Source: Evansella cellulosilytica DSM 2522 (lineage in GTDB: Bacteria > Bacillota > Bacilli > Bacillales > Salisediminibacteriaceae). From it: DNA of 64,000 nt. Both the position numbers and the translations under genes were made by a program. Shown one piece after another: positions 16,492 to 24,157 of the stretch. Numbering within the stretch: position 1 is the first letter of the stretch; each line of letters begins with the position of its first letter. Location: contig NC_014829.1 of NCBI RefSeq assembly GCF_000177235.2, positions 2,976,001 through 3,040,000 of the forward strand, read 5' to 3'. Below the pieces are notes generated by a model. It was not told the origin of the DNA. It was given only the letters and a program-made list of their open reading frames with translations, and ran no database searches.

Positions 16492-16503
16492 TTGTTATAA
16501 CAA
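16492..16503. promoter_or_regulatory. Operator palindrome of the kinase/GH4 operon
   Basis: A second perfect TTGTTATAACAA, identical to 13090-13101. It overlaps the -35 box of the best candidate promoter of the kinase gene on the minus strand (TTGTTA, 18 bases, TATATT), a position that fits repression. Confidence 0.7.
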
Positions 16504-16663
16504 ATTTTATCAGTATTTATCTAAGCTGTAAATAATGCAATTAATATTATAGACTTTTCTTTTATGTTAACTTTGTAGATGATGTGGAACATGTAACTTC
16601 GATTACTGCTGACTTAACTTTTTTCTACGAAACTTCAAGAAAAGAACATTATTTAAAAAATGT

Positions 16664-16692
16664 TTAACATACTAATGAAAATAGTGTACAAT
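16664..16692 (+). promoter_or_regulatory. Sigma-A promoter of guaC
   Basis: TTAACA and TACAAT are separated by exactly 17 bases. They lie 63 bases upstream of the guaC ATG, giving a leader of about 55 bases that contains the inverted repeat CGAATGTTATTCG. Confidence 0.65.
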
Positions 16693-16754
16693 ACACAAGG
16701 GCGAATGTTATTCGTCACAATTAACTTTAATATTCGTATTTAGGAGTGTTATTT

Positions 16755-17738
16755 ATGGACAACGTGTTCGATTACGAAGATATTCAATTAATTCCTGCTA
16801 AAAGTGTTGTAAATAGTAGATCAGAGTGTGATACAACGGTCACTTTTGGAGGGCATACTTTCCAATTGCCTGTTGTGCCTGCTAATATGCAGACAATTAT
16901 AGATGAAAAAATTGCAATTTACCTTGCTGAAAACGGTTATTTTTATATCATGCACCGTTTTCAACCTGAGAAACGTGTTTCCTTTATTAAGGATATGAAA
17001 GAACGTGGCCTTATCGCTTCAATTAGTGTTGGAGTAAAAGAAGAAGAATATGATTTCATTGCGCAATTAGCATCAGAAAATTTAATCCCTGAATTCATCA
17101 CTATTGATATTGCTCACGGACATTCTAATGCAGTAATCGAGATGATTCAGCATATAAAAAAACATATTCCTAAAAGCTTTGTCATTGCTGGGAACGTCGG
17201 TACACCAGAAGCTGTAAGAGAATTAGAAAATGCTGGAGCTGATGCTACTAAAGTTGGAATTGGACCAGGTAAAGTATGTATTACGAAAATTAAAACTGGT
17301 TTCGGAACAGGTGGCTGGCAATTAGCTGCCCTTCGTTGGTGTGCAAAAGCTGCTAGTAAGCCAATTATTGCTGACGGCGGTATTCGTACTCACGGTGATA
17401 TTGCAAAGTCCGTTCGTTTTGGTGCATCGATGGTTATGATTGGCTCTCTATTTGCTGGTCACGAAGAATCACCAGGTGAAACCGTCGAAAAAGACGGTAA
17501 GCTTTGTAAAGAATATTTCGGCTCAGCCTCTGAGTTTCAAAAAGGCGAGAAGAAAAATGTAGAAGGTAAAAAAATGTATGTTGAGCATAAAGGCTCACTA
17601 AAAGATACGTTAGAAGAAATGAAGCAAGACCTACAATCCTCTATCTCTTATGCAGGTGGAAGAAAATTAGATGCAATTCGTAATGTCGATTATGTTATAG
17701 TTAAAAACTCTATCTTTAATGGTGATAAAGTTTATTAA
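16755..17738 (+). CDS. guaC: GMP reductase
   Basis: A 327-residue TIM-barrel enzyme of the IMPDH/GMPR family without CBS domains. It reductively deaminates GMP to IMP with NADPH and so links guanine to adenine nucleotide salvage. The catalytic-cysteine loop is [19 protein letters not shown] (about 173-191). Phosphate-binding motifs follow as [21 protein letters not shown] and [14 protein letters not shown]. The length matches the 326-residue B. subtilis GuaC. The ATG at 16755 has TTAGGAGTG upstream, and the GTG at 16746 would lie within that site. A strong promoter and a downstream terminator make it monocistronic. Confidence 0.95.
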   Translation: MDNVFDYEDIQLIPAKSVVNSRSECDTTVTFGGHTFQLPVVPANMQTIIDEKIAIYLAENGYFYIMHRFQPEKRVSFIKDMKERGLIASISVGVKEEEYDFIAQLASENLIPEFITIDIAHGHSNAVIEMIQHIKKHIPKSFVIAGNVGTPEAVRELENAGADATKVGIGPGKVCITKIKTGFGTGGWQLAALRWCAKAASKPIIADGGIRTHGDIAKSVRFGASMVMIGSLFAGHEESPGETVEKDGKLCKEYFGSASEFQKGEKKNVEGKKMYVEHKGSLKDTLEEMKQDLQSSISYAGGRKLDAIRNVDYVIVKNSIFNGDKVY

Positions 17739-17747
17739 AGAAAAATG

Positions 17748-17789
17748 AGGGTGATTTTAAAGGTTGCTTCCAACCTTTGGAATCACCCT
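17748..17789. terminator. Terminator behind guaC
   Basis: AGGGTGATT pairs with AATCACCCT, and an inner AAAGGTTG/CAACCTTT stem closes on CTTC. A T-rich stretch follows on the plus strand. Confidence 0.85.
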
Positions 17790-17958
17790 TCAGTATTTTT
17801 TATTACTTATGAATTATCCTGCTTTGCCTTATAACGAATGATAACTGTACGAGCATAGTACTTGTTCGTATTTTTCATTTCACTATCATGCCCTAAATGA
17901 TGTTTAACAGCAATTATGATATATTTAATATAATTGTGTTCTGAAAGGATGTTTTTTA

Positions 17959-20160
17959 ATGAAAAAAAGTGTAGTGATTGCTGAAAAGCCTTCTGTTGCT
18001 CGTGATATCGCACGCGTATTGAAGTGTAATAAAAAAGGAAATGGTTTTATAGAAGGAGATAAATATATTATTACTTGGGCACTCGGACATTTAGTAACAT
18101 TAGCTGATCCAGAGGCGTATGATCAAAAATACAAGTCATGGAAGATTGAAGACTTACCGATGATTCCGAACCATTTAAAGCTAGTCGTTATAAAAAAAAC
18201 GAGCAAACAATTCCATGCAGTAAAGAGTCAATTGCACCGCTCAGATGTTGGTGACATCATTATTGCTACAGACGCTGGGCGTGAAGGTGAGTTAGTTGCT
18301 AGATGGATTATCGAAAAGGCAAAGATTAGTAAGCCGACAAAACGTCTTTGGATTTCGTCGGTAACAGATAAAGCGATTAAAGAAGGATTTCAACAATTGA
18401 AAAATGCGAAGGCGTACGAAAACCTTTACGAATCTGCCGTTGCTCGTTCCGAGGCAGATTGGTATATCGGATTGAATGCAACGAGAGCATTGACGTGTAA
18501 GTATAATGCTCAGCTATCTAGTGGACGTGTTCAAACACCAACTTTAGCCATAATTTCTCAACGTGAAGAGGAGATTAGAAGCTTTCGGCCAAAAGCTTTT
18601 TATGGAATAACAGCAAAAACTGAAGAAAACTTAAGTCTCTCTTGGCAAGATAAACGTTCGAAAGACTTCCGTTCTTTTTCAAAGGACAATATCACTAACA
18701 TACTATCAAATATAAAGGGAAATAATGCAACAGTAGTGGAAGTATCGAAAAAAAATAAGAAAAACTTCGCACCGCAACTATATGATCTTACTGAATTACA
18801 ACGCGATGCAAATAAAGCATTTCATTATTCTGCAAAGGAAACGTTATCGATTATGCAAAGGCTGTACGAGCAGCATAAGGTGCTAACATATCCACGAACC
18901 GATTCACGATATATATCTGATGATATTGTTGACACATTGAAAGACAGAGTAATTGCTTGTGGCAAGAGCTATAGTGAATACTCAAAGTTAGCAAATAAAA
19001 TCGTTCAAAAGCCATTGCAAGCGAACAAGTCTTTTGTTGATAACACGAAAGTATCCGATCACCATGCGATTATCCCTACTGAAGAAGTCGCGAACATCGC
19101 GATGTTTTCAGATAAAGAAAGAAAAATTTACGATTTAGTTGTGAAACGCTTTTTAGCTGTTCTCTCTCCTCCGTTTGAGTACGAGCAAACAACGATAGTT
19201 GCTGAAATTGCTAGTGAAACATTTATTGCCCGCGGTAAAAAAGTAAATTCACTCGGTTGGAAAGAAGTTTACGGAAATGTGATTGAAGATGAGGAAAGTG
19301 ATGATGTAAAAGAACAGGTGATACCTCAGATTGTAAAGGGCGATACACTTACGATTACAAAAGTCTCCCAAACAGAGGGCGAAACGAAACCACCTGCCCG
19401 CTTTAATGAAGCAACTTTGCTTTCAGCAATGGAAAATCCTGCGAAATATATCGTTGGTGAAACGAAGGAACTAGCAAAAACGTTAGAAAAAACAGGAGGA
19501 TTAGGTACAGTAGCCACACGTGCTGATATTATCGAAAAGCTGTTTAATAGCTTTCTTATAGAAAAAAAAGAGAAAGATATCCACCTCACTTCTAAAGGGA
19601 AACAATTGCTTGATTTAGTGCCATCTGATTTGAAATCACCTGCATTAACAGGGGAATGGGAACAAAAGCTAGAAGCCATTGCAAAAGGTAATCTAAAAAA
19701 GAACGACTTTATTAATGACATGAAAGAATACGCTAAAACTGTAGTTCATGAAATAAAAAATAGTGATAAAAAGTTCAAGCATAATAACATGACTGGTACG
19801 AAATGTCCTGAGTGCGGAAAGAATATGCTTGAGGTGAACAGTAAAAAAGGAAAAATGCACATCTGTCAAGACCGTGAGTGTGGTCACCGTAAAAACATAT
19901 CTAAAGTGACAAATGCCCGTTGTCCGAAATGTAAGAAAAAATTAGAGCTTCGTGGTCAAGGGGAAGGGCAAGTATTTGCTTGTAAATGTGGTCATAAAGA
20001 AAAGCTTGCTACATTTAATGAACGGAAGAAAAAAGAAAAAAATACGAAGCTATCAAAACGAGAAGTAAATAACTTTATGAAGAAACAAAATAAGCAACAA
20101 GATGATGAGCCGTTTAACCCCGCACTGGCAGATGCATTAGCAAAATTAAAACTAAAATAA
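17959..20160 (+). CDS. topB: DNA topoisomerase III
   Basis: A 733-residue type IA topoisomerase (B. subtilis TopB is 727). The Toprim domain at about 3-135 contains AEKPSVARDIA and the metal-binding TDAGREGE (about 104-111). SSGRVQTPTLA is at about 187-197, and the active-site tyrosine is in LTYPRTDSRY (about Y311). The C-terminal region carries two zinc-ribbon-like elements (CPEC...CQDRECGH from about 615 and CPKCKKK...CKCGH from about 653) and a lysine-rich tail. It relaxes negative supercoils and decatenates replication and recombination intermediates. The start at 17959 has AAAGGATG upstream. Its terminator is the first hairpin of the tandem array that follows. Confidence 0.96.
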   Translation: MKKSVVIAEKPSVARDIARVLKCNKKGNGFIEGDKYIITWALGHLVTLADPEAYDQKYKSWKIEDLPMIPNHLKLVVIKKTSKQFHAVKSQLHRSDVGDIIIATDAGREGELVARWIIEKAKISKPTKRLWISSVTDKAIKEGFQQLKNAKAYENLYESAVARSEADWYIGLNATRALTCKYNAQLSSGRVQTPTLAIISQREEEIRSFRPKAFYGITAKTEENLSLSWQDKRSKDFRSFSKDNITNILSNIKGNNATVVEVSKKNKKNFAPQLYDLTELQRDANKAFHYSAKETLSIMQRLYEQHKVLTYPRTDSRYISDDIVDTLKDRVIACGKSYSEYSKLANKIVQKPLQANKSFVDNTKVSDHHAIIPTEEVANIAMFSDKERKIYDLVVKRFLAVLSPPFEYEQTTIVAEIASETFIARGKKVNSLGWKEVYGNVIEDEESDDVKEQVIPQIVKGDTLTITKVSQTEGETKPPARFNEATLLSAMENPAKYIVGETKELAKTLEKTGGLGTVATRADIIEKLFNSFLIEKKEKDIHLTSKGKQLLDLVPSDLKSPALTGEWEQKLEAIAKGNLKKNDFINDMKEYAKTVVHEIKNSDKKFKHNNMTGTKCPECGKNMLEVNSKKGKMHICQDRECGHRKNISKVTNARCPKCKKKLELRGQGEGQVFACKCGHKEKLATFNERKKKEKNTKLSKREVNNFMKKQNKQQDDEPFNPALADALAKLKLK

Positions 20161-20161
20161 G

Positions 20162-20840
20162 AAAACCTAAAAACGAGCTTAGTGAAGCTCGTTTTTAGGT
20201 TTTCTTAGAAGCGGTGAAGAAGTGATGCCACATGTCTTTAAAGTAGTAGTGAGTGCTCTTCTCTCTACTACGCGTGGCATCACTTCCACCGCCTTTTTAG
20301 CACTTCTTATGAATAGACTAAAAACGAGCTTAGTGAAGCTCGTTTTTAGGTTTTCTTAGAAGCGGTGAAGAAGTGATGCCACATGTCTTTAAAGTAGTAG
20401 TGAGTGCTCTTCTCTCTACTACGCGTGGCATCACTTCCACCGCCTTTTTAGCACTTCTTATGAATAGACTAAAAACGAGCTTAGTGAAGCTCCTTTTTAG
20501 GTTTTCTTAGAAGCGGTAAAGAAGTGATGCCACATGTCTTTAAAGTAGTAGTGAGTGCTCTTCTCTCTACTACGCGTGGCATCACTTCCACCGCCTTTTT
20601 AGCACTTCTTATGAATAGACTAAAAACGAGCTTAGTGAAGCTCGTTTTTAGGTTTTCTTAGAAGCGGTGAAGAAGTGGTGCCACATGTCTTTAAAGTAGT
20701 AGTGAGTGCTCTTCTCTCTACTACGCGTGGCATCACTTCCACCGCCTTTTTAGCACTTCTTATGAATAGACTAAAAACGAGCTTAGTGAAGCTCGTTTTT
20801 AGGTTTTCTTAGAAGCGGTAAAGAAGTGATGCCACATGTC
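20162..20840 (+). repeat. Tandem array of 151-bp terminator-plus-palindrome units
   Basis: Four complete units and a truncated fifth begin at 20167, 20318, 20469, 20620 and 20771, with a constant spacing of 151 bases. Each unit has a terminator hairpin (ACGAGC...GCTCGT within CCTAAAAA/TTTTTAGG). A long palindrome follows, with arms GCGGTGAAGAAGTGATGCC and GGCATCACTTCCACCGC around a TAGTAG/CTACTA inner stem, and then a spacer TTTTTAGCACTTCTTATGAA. Units differ by only a few bases. The first hairpin is the topB terminator. The fifth unit is broken at 20840 by other repeats, and its second half reappears at 21325-21367. Confidence 0.95.
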
Positions 20841-20863
20841 CCCATAAATTGTAGAAAGTATTG

Positions 20864-20948
20864 GCAATAGCTTCGTTCGTTGCGCGACTACTATGAGAAA
20901 CCCACTCATAGTAGAGTTTCAAAAGATTGCAACGACTACGCTCATTGC
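20864..20948 (+). repeat. GCAAT...ATTGC multi-hairpin repeat, copy 1
   Basis: An 85-base palindrome-rich block bounded by GCAAT and ATTGC, with an internal stem ACTATGAG/CTCATAGT. It shares its plan (GCAAT outer arms, CGT/ACG middle arms, a variable inner stem around GAAAC..A.TC) with 50499-50584. It lies between the truncated fifth array unit and the TIR element. Confidence 0.6.
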
Positions 20949-20977
20949 TTCGAGGGACTGAAAAAGTGAAGGAACAC

Positions 20978-21324
20978 GAGGCCGCTGAAAAAGTACTTAA
21001 ATTCAAAGGGTGGACTAATAAATATAAGGTTGTTTGAATATAGAAGTTGATGAGACCTGTGCAAACTCGCTTTCCGTGGGCGGCTGGTGAGCCTCCTTGA
21101 CCTGTGGTCTGCGGTGTCTCACCCCTGCCTTCGATCCCACAGGAACGAGCGACTCTTCTTCGCTAATGCTTCGAGTTGTCTCGACGGATACGCTCCGTAG
21201 CATATGCTCGTAGAGGAAGAGACAGTAACCTCGCTTGCTCCGGTCTCATCAACTTTCCCTATAATGAGGTATATTGAATATTAATGCAACGAAACAGCAA
21301 GTTTTTCACTTTTTCAGTACCCTC
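20978..21324 (-). mobile_element. MITE-like TIR element (copy B) inserted in the tandem array
   Basis: About 347 bases, nearly identical in reverse complement to 62268-62612. Both ends carry the terminal motif RCTGAAAAAGT (GAGGCCGCTGAAAAAGT at left; CTTTTTCAGTACCCTC at right). It has no transposase. It lies, together with the GCAAT repeat, inside the fifth palindrome unit. The downstream remnant of that unit is at 21325-21367 (TGCTCTTCTCGCTACTACG onward). Confidence 0.85.
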
Positions 21325-21367
21325 TGCTCTTCTCGCTACTACGCGTGGCATCACTTCCTCTGCCAGT
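21325..21367 (+). repeat. Orphan right half of the fifth palindrome unit
   Basis: The block from TGCTCTTCTC through ACGCGTGGCATCACTTCC matches the right half of the array unit, with changes near its end (CTCTGCC for CACCGCC). Together with the left half ending at 20840 it shows that about 480 bases were inserted into one unit. Confidence 0.75.
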
Positions 21368-21386
21368 TTTCATCATGTTCGTAAGA

Positions 21387-22121
21387 TTAGCTAGAAAAAA
21401 TCAAATTAATAGCCGCAATCGCGACGAGCACTATCGCAAATCTTTTAATTAAGCTGCTAGGAAGTTTTTCGAACCACCTAAGCCCAACCATTGTACCGAT
21501 GTAAACTGCGATAGTCCCAATAAAAAAGTATATTGCCATCGCTGAATGAAAGTCACCATTCATGCCATGTAATACTAATGTTAAAAGGCTCGTTACAACG
21601 ACAGTTGCTTGCATATTGGCATTATATTTGTGTTTTTCTTTATAGCGTAGTAAAAAATAAAAAACAAAGAAAGGACCTCCTACAGCAAAAACGCCTCCAA
21701 TAAATCCACCGAGCAACCCTAAAACTACCGGAACATACGGCTTCATTGGAGTAGTAGGTGCCGCTTTTCGGCTATTTAATAGTAAATAAAAAACCATTCC
21801 AATTAGAAACAACCCTAAATATGTTTTTAATATATCCATTTCCCCATATGTACTTAAAACAAAAAAAGCGGCGATTCTTCCGAAAATAGCCGGTATCAAA
21901 ATAACGAGTAAACCTTTTCCATCAATATATTGATATATTTTAAAAATAATACTTAACGCAGAAATTAATAGGAGAGTAATCACTATTAAAGTACTATCCT
22001 TTAACGTAAGAATAAGTGGCAAAAAGCCCATTGCTACTAGTCCAAAGCCAAAGCCACTAGCCCCCTGTACAAATCCTCCGATTAAAATGATGATAAATAT
22101 AAAGCCCCATTCTACTATCAT
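21387..22121 (-). CDS. TauE/SafE-family membrane transporter
   Basis: A 244-residue protein with about seven to eight hydrophobic segments. Family hallmarks are GGFVQGASGFGFGLVAMGFLPLI near the N-terminus and the internally repeated LLGGFIGGVFAVGGPFFVFYFL at about 134-155. TauE/SafE proteins are proposed to move sulfite, sulfoacetate or other small organic anions across the cytoplasmic membrane. The start at 22121 has GAGGTAATG upstream. No sulfur-metabolism gene is adjacent, so the substrate is open. Confidence 0.87.
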   Translation of the reverse strand: MIVEWGFIFIIILIGGFVQGASGFGFGLVAMGFLPLILTLKDSTLIVITLLLISALSIIFKIYQYIDGKGLLVILIPAIFGRIAAFFVLSTYGEMDILKTYLGLFLIGMVFYLLLNSRKAAPTTPMKPYVPVVLGLLGGFIGGVFAVGGPFFVFYFLLRYKEKHKYNANMQATVVVTSLLTLVLHGMNGDFHSAMAIYFFIGTIAVYIGTMVGLRWFEKLPSSLIKRFAIVLVAIAAINLIFSS

Positions 22122-22173
22122 GTCAACATTACCTCGTTCAGTTTTATTTACTTAAGTTAGCTGGAATCAAAAA

Positions 22174-22204
22174 GGTGACATAAAGTATCCCCCTTTACAT
22201 CACC
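22174..22204 (-). terminator. Terminator of the RNase J gene
   Basis: The minus strand forms GGTGATGTAAAG/CTTTATGTCACC with G-T wobbles and then TTTTT, 17 bases after the stop codon at 22222. Confidence 0.75.
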
Positions 22205-22221
22205 CTACTTGTACTTGATTA

Positions 22222-23895
22222 TTAAATCTCAATGATAATTGGAAGAATCATCGGCTTCTTTCTCGTATGCGAAAATAAATATTGACCAATAGATTTTTTT
22301 ACGTGCTGTTTAATAACTCCCCACTCATTTTTATTTGATTCTGGAACTTCATTGACCGTTTTTTCTATTAGCTTATTCACGTCCTTTAACAGTTCCTCTG
22401 ATTCACGCATATACACAAACCCTCTAGAAATTGTATCAGGACTAGTTACGAGTTTTTTCTCTGATTTACTCATCGTTAAAACGACGATTAGCATTCCGTC
22501 CTCGGAGAGTTGTTTTCTGTCTCTTAATACGATATCTCCAACATCTCCAACCCCGACACCATCTACATACGTATTACCAGCAGTCACTTTCCGTGTATGC
22601 CTCGCTATGCCTGATTTGATATCAACGACATCGCCGTTATTAATAATAAAAGTGTTTCCTTCTTCTACACCAATAGACTCTGCTAATAGTCGATGCTTTT
22701 GAAGCATTCTCATTTCTCCGTGTATCGGGATAAAATATTTAGGTTTCATGAGCGTAAGCATGAGCTTTAAATCTTCCTGATATCCGTGACCAGAAACATG
22801 CATACCTGAACTACTTCCTGAACCATATATCACGTTGGCCCCTATCGTAAACAAGTTATCGACGATACGTGTAACATTCCGCTCGTTACCTGGAATAGGG
22901 CCAGCTGCTAATATGACTGTATCCCCTGGCAGTACCTCTACTCCACGAAAATTACCAGTAGAAAGACGTGATAATGCTGCCATTGGTTCTCCTTGACTAC
23001 CAGTACACAATATCGCTACCCTCTCAGGAGGAAGGTCATTTATTTGATTTTGGTCAATGATCATTCCTTCTGGAACTTGCAAATACCCTCGCTCCATTGC
23101 AACCTCGACAACATTTACCATACTACGACCAAGTAATGCAAGCTTACGATTTGTCTTTCTTGCTGCATCAACTACTTGCTGAACCCGGCTCACATTTGAT
23201 GCAAATGTGGAGAGGATTACCTTTTGCTGTGCCTTCATAAATGCTTCATCTACATGCTCTCCAACCATCTGTTCTGACGGTGTTGCTCCTGGTCGTTCAG
23301 CGTTTGTACTTTCAGATAATAAAAGTAAAACACCTTCCTTCCCTATTTCGGCTAGCTTATGAATATCTGCGTGCTCGTTTTTCGCAGGTGTGTAGTCAAA
23401 TTTAAAGTCACCAGTATGGACGACATTTCCTTCTGGTGTACGAAATACCATCCCTAAACAATCTGGAATACTATGTGTTACTTTAAAAAAGTCGACGCTT
23501 ACTTTTCCAAAGGTAAGTTCTGATGCACTCGTTATTTCCTTCAGCTCAGATTCACGCAAAATTTTATGTTCTCTTAGCTTTAACTCTATTAAACCGAGTG
23601 TAAACCTTGTCGCAAATACAGGAACATTTAATTTTTTTAAGAAAAATGGTATACCACCTATATGATCCTCATGTCCGTGAGTGACAATTAATGCTCGTAC
23701 TTTTTCTTTATTTTCCTGCAAGTAACTCATGTCAGGAATAATAAGATCAATGCCTAACAAACTTTCATCAGGAAATTTATTCCCACAATCAATAATAATA
23801 ATGTCATCTTCATATTGAATTGCATACATGTTTTTTCCGATTTCGTTTAAGCCACCTAAGGCAAAAATGGACAATGTGTTTTCTTGTTTACTCAC
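22222..23895 (-). CDS. Ribonuclease J
   Basis: A 557-residue metallo-beta-lactamase/beta-CASP ribonuclease. The full zinc motif HGHEDH is at 73-78, with H141 in THSIPD, D163 in HTGDFKFD, and CTGSQGEPMAALSRL and HVSGHGYQEDLKLML in the beta-CASP half. A C-terminal RNase J domain ends MILPIIIEI. RNase J enzymes act as 5'-to-3' exonucleases and endonucleases in mRNA decay and rRNA maturation. It keeps the complete catalytic HxHxDH motif, which B. subtilis J2 lacks, yet other stretches (TNAERPGATPSE, KPKYFIPIHGEMRM) are J2-like. It could be J1, J2 or a third paralogue. The GTG at 23895 has GGAGG eight bases upstream. Confidence 0.92.
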   Translation of the reverse strand: MSKQENTLSIFALGGLNEIGKNMYAIQYEDDIIIIDCGNKFPDESLLGIDLIIPDMSYLQENKEKVRALIVTHGHEDHIGGIPFFLKKLNVPVFATRFTLGLIELKLREHKILRESELKEITSASELTFGKVSVDFFKVTHSIPDCLGMVFRTPEGNVVHTGDFKFDYTPAKNEHADIHKLAEIGKEGVLLLLSESTNAERPGATPSEQMVGEHVDEAFMKAQQKVILSTFASNVSRVQQVVDAARKTNRKLALLGRSMVNVVEVAMERGYLQVPEGMIIDQNQINDLPPERVAILCTGSQGEPMAALSRLSTGNFRGVEVLPGDTVILAAGPIPGNERNVTRIVDNLFTIGANVIYGSGSSSGMHVSGHGYQEDLKLMLTLMKPKYFIPIHGEMRMLQKHRLLAESIGVEEGNTFIINNGDVVDIKSGIARHTRKVTAGNTYVDGVGVGDVGDIVLRDRKQLSEDGMLIVVLTMSKSEKKLVTSPDTISRGFVYMRESEELLKDVNKLIEKTVNEVPESNKNEWGVIKQHVKKSIGQYLFSHTRKKPMILPIIIEI

Positions 23896-23974
23896 ATGGA
23901 TAACCTCCACCTTGGATTAGTAGTGATAGTATATCCAACACACATATAATTATTAGGGAAGGGAAATAAGAAAA

Positions 23975-24017
23975 GAGGCCGGGACAAAAGGTTGTTTTTT
24001 CCTTTTGTTCCGGCCTC
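23975..24017 (-). terminator. Terminator of the TPR/carboxypeptidase-regulatory-like gene
   Basis: GAGGCCGGGACAAAAGG pairs with CCTTTTGTTCCGGCCTC, a 17-bp stem with one mismatch. On the minus strand TTTTCTT follows. Confidence 0.85.
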
Positions 24018-24130
24018 CTTTTCTTAGAAGCGGTGAGGAAATGATGGACACATGTCACTATTTCTCGCTATTACTCACGGATGAAAAATTCCACTGCAAG
24101 TTATATACTCCCTACCTTTTCAAAGAAAGT
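24018..24130 (+). repeat. Degenerate solo palindrome unit next to a terminator
   Basis: After the terminator comes TTTTCTTAGAAGCGGTGAGG, as in the array units. A decayed palindrome (ATGATGGACACATGTC, then a CGCTATTACTCACGG core and TTCCACTGCAAG) and a tail resembling TTATACTCTCTGGTCTTTT follow. It shows the same order, terminator then palindrome, in single copy. Confidence 0.6.
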
Positions 24131-24157
24131 GTTTCAAAGGGGGGGGGAGTTTCACCG

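Noticed and set aside
16640-16720. PurR box pair upstream of guaC
   Set aside because: GAACATT and AATGTT fragments occur, but spacing and flanks do not fit the known PurBox arrangement well enough.
20162-20840. CRISPR array
   Set aside because: The repeat unit is 151 bases, with no short repeats separated by unique spacers and no cas genes nearby. The units are whole duplications.
20809-21203. Minus-strand reading frames of 62-65 codons in the repeat region
   Set aside because: They lie wholly inside the palindrome, GCAAT and TIR repeats, and their sequence follows the repeat structure rather than a protein family.
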